Of a stretch of 39,602 bases of DNA, positions 33,520 to 39,602 are shown in pieces. The stretch is from Actinomyces sp. (GTDB lineage Bacteria > Actinomycetota > Actinomycetes > Actinomycetales > Actinomycetaceae). The stretch is taken from contig NZ_JAUMUL010000030.1 in NCBI RefSeq assembly GCF_030530635.1, positions 1-39,602 on the forward strand, read 5' to 3'. The notes under the pieces are model-generated. The model made no database searches and was not told where the DNA came from. It saw nothing but the letters and a program-made list of their open reading frames with translations. Each line of letters opens with the position of its first letter. Position 1 is the first letter of the stretch. A program made the position numbers and the translations under genes.

Positions 33520-33716
33520 ATTCGCGGTAGCGGGGTTATACTCTTGGGCGTGCGTTGGCGCCTGGGTTCGCTCCAGTTTTGGCCAAGAATCCATGCCCGC
33601 CGCATCAATGGTAGAGCTCGGCGCAAACACCACGCTAAGCGGCGATGCTTGCATCTTGTCAGACGGTCGCCATATTGACTGCACGATTTACACTTCGACA
33701 GGATGAGGATCCGCTT

Positions 33717-33908
33717 ATGTCATCGTTAGATTCTTCTGAGCACTCCCGCTCTCGCCGCTTATTCCGAGGCGCGATAGGGGTGGTCGCTATTATTGCGGCG
33801 GTGCTGGGATTCGGCATTGGAAACGTGTTTGAGGGCGTCGTCGCACTTGTTGTTGGGCTACTTTTCATTGCGTCCGCATGCTTTCGCTGCCCCAATACCC
33901 GCAGATAA
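33717..33908 (+). CDS. Small two-helix membrane protein (AlbB position)
   Basis: A 63-residue protein starting MSSLDSSEHSRSRRLF, with a basic N-terminus, membrane helices at about residues 18-34 and 37-55, and a short Cys-x2-Cys tail (CFRCPNTRR). The second helix and tail resemble the DUF2892 pattern. In the subtilosin operon the small membrane protein AlbB contributes to immunity; this gene has the same size class and neighbourhood, but sequence kinship cannot be shown here. ATG 33717 follows GAGGA. A longer in-frame reading from 33645 lacks a ribosome site. Confidence 0.7.
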   Translation: MSSLDSSEHSRSRRLFRGAIGVVAIIAAVLGFGIGNVFEGVVALVVGLLFIASACFRCPNTRR

Positions 33909-33968
33909 TCTTCCAGCCCGTATGCAATGTACCGGGAGCTCCATCTCACCCGAATCGGAGGAAGATCC

Positions 33969-34664
33969 ATGGAGAATTTTTTTGAAGTCGAGGGGCTACG
34001 AGCGTGGTACAAACGCTCCGACCCCGTCCTGACCGATGTCTCGCTGACACTCGATGCGGGCGAGGCGGTGGGGTTACTGGGCGTCAACGGCGCCGGAAAA
34101 ACCACCATGCTCAAGGCGCTCTGCGACGCGCACCGCGGTTACGAGCTCCGGTCCATGCGGTACCGCGGACGCGCATGCAGGCCGGATACGCCCACATTCA
34201 AACAGCAGCGCTATTTCGCCTTAACCAACGACGCCTCGTTCCCCACCTGGTCATTGGACACCTTCATTCGTTTCCTGGACCGCGCCTACGGGCGGCGAGA
34301 ACGCCCGCAGCTGCTCGACGAACTCATCGACGGCTTCAACTTCCGCGGCTATCGGTCAACCCCATTCGGACAGCTGTCCAGCGGCACCCGAAAGAAGGCC
34401 GCGCTCATCGCCGTCTTCCAAACACCGGCCGACATCCTGTTCCTCGACGAGCCGGTGGACTTCCTCGACTTCTCGGCAACGGAGTATCTCTACCACTGCA
34501 TAGTCGCCGCCGCCGAACGTGGGCAGGCGGTACTACTGAGCTCCCACATCGCCGAGTCCTTCACCCGGTGCACCACCCGGCTCTACGTACTCTCCTCGGG
34601 CCGGCTCAGCGGCCCCTTCGACACTCCTGGGGATTCCGATGCTGTCGCAGCCCTCGTCAACTAG
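33969..34664 (+). CDS. albC: ABC transporter ATP-binding protein, AlbC-like
   Basis: A 231-residue ABC ATPase with Walker A GVNGAGKTT near residue 45, a shortened signature LSSGTRKK, Walker B ILFLDEP and the switch His in SSH. Single-domain ATPases of this type drive export or self-protection in bacteriocin loci. ATG 33969 is set by GGAGG seven bases upstream. It overlaps the permease gene by 26 bp. G+C is above 60%, nearer the host average than the albA-E-F genes. Confidence 0.88.
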   Translation: MENFFEVEGLRAWYKRSDPVLTDVSLTLDAGEAVGLLGVNGAGKTTMLKALCDAHRGYELRSMRYRGRACRPDTPTFKQQRYFALTNDASFPTWSLDTFIRFLDRAYGRRERPQLLDELIDGFNFRGYRSTPFGQLSSGTRKKAALIAVFQTPADILFLDEPVDFLDFSATEYLYHCIVAAAERGQAVLLSSHIAESFTRCTTRLYVLSSGRLSGPFDTPGDSDAVAALVN

Positions 34665-35754
34665 CGCTCTGGCAGCTCGGGCCGTGGCGGGCGAGTTCCT
34701 CAGCAAACGGACCGTATGGTCAAGCCTGATCCTGACGGCGATCGCAGCGTGGGTTGGCATGCACCTGGGCGTCGTGGTCAACCTGCGGGTCGCCTCCGCC
34801 GGGGTCTTCCTGGCCACGGCGGCAACCATGTCATCAATCGCCTGGACCTGGGTCCACAGCGAACGGTGGCCGGGCCTGACGCGGTTCCCGATCGCCGCCA
34901 AGGACCTGGCGCGCGCCGCCTACCTCGTCGGTTCGCTGGTGGTGCTCCTTGAAGTCGTTCTACCCGTGATCGCGTTCATCTCCACGGCTCAAGGCATCAC
35001 CTGGCCCAATGCCGTCACGGTGACTCTGCTCGCCCTCGGAATGGCGCCCCTGGTCCTCCTGCTCTGGACCGGCCCCACGCGCCGTCATCGCCTGGGAGCG
35101 CTCATCGCATTGGCGGCGGGGATCGTCCTTGGCATTGCCCTAAGTCCGCTCACAGCGGCCGTGATGCTCGCCGTCGAGGGCACCGTCTGTTTCCTGCTCG
35201 GCTTCGAGGTGGTTGACGACGCCGCACGACGGCGCAGAGCCGGACCGCGTCTCTCCAGCCTCATACTCGGTGAGCTGGCGAGCTCCCGGATGACGCAGAT
35301 CAACACCGCCGCGCTGGTCGCCTTCGGCTGGCTGTTCAACGCAGTGCTACACAACCACGGTGCCGCGCTGCCGCTCGGGGCCGTCATGGTGGTGCAAAAC
35401 ACCCCGCTCAATGCCTACTTCTCCCGGCATCCGAGCACCTGGCTCGTGGTCAAGACCTGCCCGCGCACGTGGCGCACGCTATGCGTTTACGCCCTCCAAC
35501 TCACGGCCCTGTACCTGGCCTGCGGAGCCGTCGCCGTCTTCGCTCCCGAACCAACCCTCGCGCACTTCGGCAGCGACGTCGTCTTCGTGGTCACCGCGGC
35601 TTCATCCGCGGCCCTGGCCGCCGTCCTCATGGAATGGCGCTGGCCGCTGCTCGATTGGAAGTCCGAGCGCGAAGTAATCCGCCACCCGCGCAAGTACGTT
35701 CCCGCACTCGTCGCCTGCATACTCTCCACCGCATGCTGGGCGCTCACACGCTGA
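34639..35754 (+). CDS. albD: Multi-spanning ABC permease, AlbD-like
   Basis: A 371-residue integral membrane protein with roughly eight to ten hydrophobic segments (for example LILTAIAAWVGMHLGVVV, VVLLEVVLPVIAFI, LVFVVTAASSAALAAVL-like stretches). It is translationally coupled to the ATPase by a 26-bp overlap and is the likely membrane partner for export of, or immunity to, the sactipeptide. No enzyme motif is visible. Bacillus AlbD is also a large multi-helix protein of the same operon, but the relation here rests on topology and order. The stop codon lies within the following terminator. Confidence 0.8.
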   Translation: MLSQPSSTSALAARAVAGEFLSKRTVWSSLILTAIAAWVGMHLGVVVNLRVASAGVFLATAATMSSIAWTWVHSERWPGLTRFPIAAKDLARAAYLVGSLVVLLEVVLPVIAFISTAQGITWPNAVTVTLLALGMAPLVLLLWTGPTRRHRLGALIALAAGIVLGIALSPLTAAVMLAVEGTVCFLLGFEVVDDAARRRRAGPRLSSLILGELASSRMTQINTAALVAFGWLFNAVLHNHGAALPLGAVMVVQNTPLNAYFSRHPSTWLVVKTCPRTWRTLCVYALQLTALYLACGAVAVFAPEPTLAHFGSDVVFVVTAASSAALAAVLMEWRWPLLDWKSEREVIRHPRKYVPALVACILSTACWALTR

Positions 35755-35800
35755 GCGGGTGCGGCCCCCGACGACGGCGGGACGCGCACACCCGCTCAGC
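35750..35800. terminator. Bidirectional terminator between albD-like gene and ilvD
   Basis: GCTGAGCGGGTG (35750-35761) pairs perfectly with CACCCGCTCAGC (35789-35800). The left arm contains the albD stop codon. It separates two convergent genes and marks the right end of the island. Confidence 0.75.
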
Positions 35801-35826
35801 TGCGTCAGTTCCGAATGCGACAGGCG

Positions 35827-37722
35827 TCAGCGAACGCGGATCCGGCTGAGGTCTCGCACGGCGCCGAGGTCGGCGCTGGTGGCGAGCAGGCCATAGGCGC
35901 GCAGCGACTTGGACACGTGGCGGGGACGCGGGTTGTGCGGCGTCCACGCGTCCTCCCCGCGAGTCTCCTCCTCGGCACGACGCCGGGCGATCTCCGCCTC
36001 GTCCACATCCAGCTCGATGGAGCGGTTGGGGATGTCGATGATGATGCGGTCGCCGGTGCGCACCAACCCGATGAGTCCGCCCGCGGCCGCCTCCGGGGAG
36101 ACATGCCCGATGGACAGTCCGGAGGTGCCGCCGGAGAAGCGGCCGTCGGTGAGCAGCGCACATTCCTTTCCCAGGTGCATGGACTTGATGTAGGTGGTCG
36201 GGTAGAGCATCTCCTGCATGCCCGGGCCGCCGCGAGGCCCCTCGTGGGAGATGATGACCACGTCACCGGCCTTCACCTTGCCGCCGAGGATGCCGTCCAC
36301 GGCCTCCTCCTGGGACTCGAAGACGACGGCAGGGCCGGAGAAGGTCAGGATCGAGGCATCCACCCCGGCGGTCTTGACGATGCAGCCCTTCTCCGCGACG
36401 TTTCCGAACAGGACGGCCAGGCCGCCGTCTGCGGAGTAGGCGTGGGCGATGTCGCGGATGGCGCCATTCTCCCGGTCCACGTCCAGGGCCTCCCAACGGG
36501 AGTTCTGGGAGAACATCTGGGTGGTGCGCACGCCCGCGGGGGCGGCCAGGTAGCGGGTGCGGATCGCCTCATCCACGCGGCTCGCCTGCGGGTCGCGTAC
36601 GCCGTCCTCGCCGGGGCGGCCGATGTCGTACTGGTCGAGCTCGTCGGCCAGGGTGCCGCGCAGCACGGTGCGGGTGGTGGTGTCGAGCAGGCCACCGCGG
36701 TCGAGCTCGCCGAGGATGCCCATGATGCCGCCTGCACGGTGGACGTCCTCCACATGTACGAGGTTGGTGGAGGGAGCCACCTTGCACAGGTGCGGCACCT
36801 TGCGGGAGAGCCGGTCGATATCGGCCATCTTGAAGTCGACCTCGGCCTCCTGGGCGGCGGCCAGCAGGTGCAGCACCGTGTTGGTCGACCCGCCCATGGC
36901 GATGTCCAGGCTCATGGCGTTCTCGAAGGCCGGCTTGGTGGCGATCGAGCGTGGCAGGACGGAGGCGTCATCCTCCTCGTAGTAGGCCTTGGTGATCTGA
37001 ACGATCCGGCGACCGGCCTCCTGGAACAGGGCCTTGCGGTCCGCGTGAGTGGCCACGAGCGAGCCGTTGGTGGGCAGCGCGAGCCCGAGCGCCTCGGTCA
37101 GGCAGTTCATGGAGTTGGCGGTGAACATGCCCGAGCAGGAGCCGCAGGTGGGGCAGGCCAGGCGCTCGATGGCGGAGATGGTCTCGTCGGGAACGGTGGG
37201 GTCGGCGGCGTCCATCATGGCGTCGATCAGGTCGAGCTTGCGGGTGGTGCCGTCGGCAGCGACCATCTTCCCGGACTCCATGGGACCGCCGGACACAAAG
37301 ATCGTGGGGATGTTCAGGCGCAGTGAGGCCATGAGCATGCCGGGGGTGATCTTGTCGCAGTTGGAGATGCACACCAGGGCGTCAGCGCAGTGGGCGCTGA
37401 CCATGTACTCCACGGAGTCGGCGATCAGTTCACGGCTGGGCAGGGAGTAGAGCATGCCGTCATGCCCCATGGCGATGCCGTCGTCGACGGCGATCGTGTT
37501 GAACTCCTTGGCGATGCCGCCTGCGGCCTCCACCTGTTCGGCGACGACGCGGCCGACATCCCGCAGGCCCACATGCCCGGGAACGAACTCGGTGAAGGAA
37601 TTGGCAATGGCGATGATCGGTTTGCCGAAGTCCGAGTCCTTCACGCCGGTGGCGCGCCACAGGGCGCGGGCACCGGCCATGTTGCGGCCGGTGGTGGAGG
37701 TAGCGCTGCGATAGCGGGGCAT
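35827..37722 (-). CDS. ilvD: Dihydroxy-acid dehydratase
   Basis: A 631-residue Fe-S dehydratase of valine, leucine and isoleucine synthesis. Motifs: the CDKITPGM segment, CPTCGSCSGMFTANSMNC (cluster-binding cysteines), IAMGGSTNTVLHLLA, and the C-terminal TDGRFSGGTSGLSIGHVSPEAA. The length and three-cysteine pattern (CDK, CGSC context) match bacterial IlvD of about 610-620 residues. ATG 37722 follows AAGGAGA. It lies immediately beyond the sactipeptide island and looks like native core sequence. Confidence 0.97.
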   Translation of the reverse strand: MPRYRSATSTTGRNMAGARALWRATGVKDSDFGKPIIAIANSFTEFVPGHVGLRDVGRVVAEQVEAAGGIAKEFNTIAVDDGIAMGHDGMLYSLPSRELIADSVEYMVSAHCADALVCISNCDKITPGMLMASLRLNIPTIFVSGGPMESGKMVAADGTTRKLDLIDAMMDAADPTVPDETISAIERLACPTCGSCSGMFTANSMNCLTEALGLALPTNGSLVATHADRKALFQEAGRRIVQITKAYYEEDDASVLPRSIATKPAFENAMSLDIAMGGSTNTVLHLLAAAQEAEVDFKMADIDRLSRKVPHLCKVAPSTNLVHVEDVHRAGGIMGILGELDRGGLLDTTTRTVLRGTLADELDQYDIGRPGEDGVRDPQASRVDEAIRTRYLAAPAGVRTTQMFSQNSRWEALDVDRENGAIRDIAHAYSADGGLAVLFGNVAEKGCIVKTAGVDASILTFSGPAVVFESQEEAVDGILGGKVKAGDVVIISHEGPRGGPGMQEMLYPTTYIKSMHLGKECALLTDGRFSGGTSGLSIGHVSPEAAAGGLIGLVRTGDRIIIDIPNRSIELDVDEAEIARRRAEEETRGEDAWTPHNPRPRHVSKSLRAYGLLATSADLGAVRDLSRIRVR

Positions 37723-37946
37723 GAGCGTCTCCTTGTAGCGGACTGGCTCGAATGAGTGGAATGGGGTCCACCCTAGTTGTCATGCTCTCGGCCGGCCTCG
37801 TGCAACCACTCACTGAAACAGCGGGTTTCGGCAGTATCGCGCCGTTTCATCGGATAGTCAGGGCCTGCGCCCGTGGCTATTTCTCTCACGGGCGGGCGGG
37901 GAATAAGCAAACATATGCCTCACGTCGAACCGCCCAGGGGGCACAT

Positions 37947-39311
37947 ATGGACCATCTCACCGATGCCGTCGGCATCGCTCGCGCCGTCCGGGCGGGACAG
38001 CTGTCCGCCCGCACCGCCGTCGACGCCGCACTCAAGCGAATCGACTCCCTCGAGCCGCGCCTGAACGCCTTCACCGTGGTACGGCGTGAATCCGCCCGTC
38101 GGGAGGCGGATGCACTCGACCGGCGCCTGACGACAACCGGCCCGGACGCTGCCGGTCCGCTCGCGGGAGTACCGGTTGCCGTCAAGGAGGAGTACGACGT
38201 CGCCGGGGAGGTCACCACCTTGGGCGGCCGCGCAAACAGCTCGCCCGCACCGGTGGACTGCGCCGTTGTCGGGCGCTTGCGACAGGCAGGGGCGATCATC
38301 GTCGGCCGCACGAATATGCCGGAGTTCGGGCAGTTCCCGGTGGGCGAGTCGGCCTATCACGGGGACTGCCTAAACCCCTGGGACCTGGCCCGCTCCCCCG
38401 GCGGCTCCTCGGCCGGCTCCGCCGTCGCCGTCGCCTCCGGCGCGGTACCGGTAGCCATGGGCTCCGACGGCGGAGGTTCCCTGCGCATCCCGGCCTCCGC
38501 CTGCGGGGTGCTGGGGCTCAAGCCGACGCGCGGCCGAGTCAGCTCGGCCCCACTGGCCCAGCACTGGTTCGGTCTGGCTGGCTTCGGGCCGATCGCCCGC
38601 ACGGCCCGCGACCTGGCGGCGGTAATGGACGTCATAAGTGGCAATGAGGCGGTGGACCGGTGGCGCCTGGACGCCCCCGAGCGGAGCTTCAGTGACGCCG
38701 TGGGCGTGGTGCCACCTCGACTGCGCATCCTCTCGGCGTGCAACCCGGTCATGCCGGGTGCGCGCCCGACGCCGGCGGTCACCCAGTCCATGCGGTCCCT
38801 CGCCGCCGCCCTGCGGGACCTGGACCATGACGTCCGCGAGGCCCGCGTGGCCTGGCCGGCACCGACCGGTCCGTTCCTCACCCTTTACTTCGCCGGCATG
38901 CACTGCGAGGCACAGCAGGTGGAGCACCCGGACCGTCTGGAGCGGCACACCAGGGCCTCGGTGCGTCTGGGTTCGCTGGTTCCCAATGCCGCGGTGCGGA
39001 CGGCGCTCCGTCATTCCGAACGGATCCGTGCGGGCGTTGAAGCGGCCTTCGGGCGGGCGGACCTGCTGCTGCTCCCCACGCTGCTGGATCTGCCCCGCGG
39101 CGCTCACGATCTGCACGCAAGAAGCTGGTTGTCGGCGATGCTCGCATCGACACCGACGGTCTCCAATACGGCGATATTCAACGTCTCGGGGCATCCGGCT
39201 CTATCGGTTCCCGCGGGTTTCGCGGGTGGGCTTCCCGTCGGTGTTCAACTCGTGGCCCGTACCGGACGCGAAGACCTGCTGCTGGCCGTGGCCGCACAGC
39301 TGCGCCAGTAA
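37947..39311 (+). CDS. Amidase signature family hydrolase
   Basis: A 454-residue amidase with the Ser-cisSer-Lys triad: Lys in VPVAVKEEYDVAG, then the Gly/Ser-rich loop SPGGSSAGSAVAVASGAVP and GSDGGGSLRIPASACGVLGLKPT. Members hydrolyse amides, or act as GatA of tRNA amidotransferase. No gatB or gatC lies beside it, so a stand-alone amidase is more likely; the substrate is unknown. ATG 37947 has AGGGGG upstream. Longer upstream readings cross the divergent ilvD promoter zone. Confidence 0.9.
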   Translation: MDHLTDAVGIARAVRAGQLSARTAVDAALKRIDSLEPRLNAFTVVRRESARREADALDRRLTTTGPDAAGPLAGVPVAVKEEYDVAGEVTTLGGRANSSPAPVDCAVVGRLRQAGAIIVGRTNMPEFGQFPVGESAYHGDCLNPWDLARSPGGSSAGSAVAVASGAVPVAMGSDGGGSLRIPASACGVLGLKPTRGRVSSAPLAQHWFGLAGFGPIARTARDLAAVMDVISGNEAVDRWRLDAPERSFSDAVGVVPPRLRILSACNPVMPGARPTPAVTQSMRSLAAALRDLDHDVREARVAWPAPTGPFLTLYFAGMHCEAQQVEHPDRLERHTRASVRLGSLVPNAAVRTALRHSERIRAGVEAAFGRADLLLLPTLLDLPRGAHDLHARSWLSAMLASTPTVSNTAIFNVSGHPALSVPAGFAGGLPVGVQLVARTGREDLLLAVAAQLRQ

Positions 39312-39602
39312 ACGGACGCTTCACTCCCCACGCCGACACCGACTCGCCCCTTACAGCTGCGTCTCGCTACCTACTACTAGCTTTTGCACCCTTGAGGGTT
39401 ATTCATAGGGGCGGCTCGCCGCTGTGAAGTTGCCGTGTTTTCTGCGTGATTGTAGGGGAAGGGTTGTGATTGCGTGGAGGTGGTGTCGGTGGGGTGATAA
39501 GCCTCCGGCCACCACACCTTTCGACGGGAAGAGCCGGATTTGGTGGGTGTCGGCGGATCGGGCCTGACGGTTCGTACGTTGTGGTCGACGAATCGTACTG
39601 TG
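39312..39602. other. Gene-free end of window
   Basis: No gene can be supported; G/T-rich sequence with GGTGGTGTCGG and CCGGCCACCACACC near 39480-39530 that nearly match as inverted repeats. It may be the start of a feature that continues past the edge. Confidence 0.4.

Noticed and set aside
33330..33626. 98-codon minus-strand open frame at the albF end
   Set aside because: Overlaps the albF C-terminus in antisense and shows no family features.
33454..33716. Second precursor peptide in the gap after albF
   Set aside because: Short frames here are basic or Ser-rich, lack the CxxC pattern and have no ribosome site.
35815..37326. 500-codon open frame on the + strand opposite ilvD
   Set aside because: Antisense shadow of IlvD; the minus strand shows all dehydratase motifs.

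Overview
The window is high-G+C DNA, about two thirds G+C by eye in most genes, from a Gram-positive actinobacterium. The gene set (IspH, XseA/XseB, GreA, RmuC, YchF, PIN-PhoH ATPase, short cis-prenyltransferase, CUT1 sugar ABC transporters) and the dense coding point to an Actinomyces-like member of the Actinomycetaceae. The genus is an inference from gene content, not a search result. No rRNA, tRNA or CRISPR array was seen.

Layout. 0.3-1.9 kb holds an HxlR regulator, a HigA antitoxin next to a decayed higB toxin, and an intact RelB/RelE-type toxin-antitoxin pair. 1.9-7.7 kb is core: ychF, rmuC, an HTH-alkyltransferase-like fusion, ispH and xseA. 7.7-15.8 kb is a fructan/sucrose locus: LacI repressor, GH32 beta-fructosidase, lipoprotein binding protein, two CUT1 permeases and a PfkB sugar kinase. 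A strong promoter with a LacI-type operator at its start site sits ahead of the permeases. This locus separates xseA from xseB. 16.5-27.8 kb is mostly housekeeping: PIN-PhoH, isoprenyl transferase, hemolysin III/PAQR protein, greA, msrA, LysE exporter, a large ABC-class ATPase with an RG-rich N-terminus, an FMN reductase and ilvA. 35.8-39.3 kb holds ilvD and an amidase.

The main discovery is at 30.0-35.8 kb. Beside a decayed IS256-type element lies what looks like a complete subtilosin A-type sactipeptide locus. A short gene at 30030-30164 encodes a 44-residue precursor that aligns along its whole core with Bacillus subtilosin A: three cysteines in the same CxxC-x5-C spacing and a DGPxPD motif. 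It is followed by a PqqD-radical SAM-SPASM maturase (AlbA-like), two overlapping M16-peptidase-like genes (AlbE/AlbF-like, one with HLLEH), a promoter, a 63-residue membrane protein (AlbB position), an ABC ATPase (AlbC-like) and a multi-spanning permease (AlbD-like). The precursor and maturation genes are near 50% G+C by eye, the transporter genes above 60%, which suggests a composite, transferred island. All three positions that receive thioether bridges in subtilosin A (Phe22, Thr28, Phe31) are alanine here, so the product would be a new sactipeptide.

Two families of intergenic repeats also stand out: a 23-bp unit in tandem at four loci, and a nested hairpin present twice with compensatory base changes in its outer stem.
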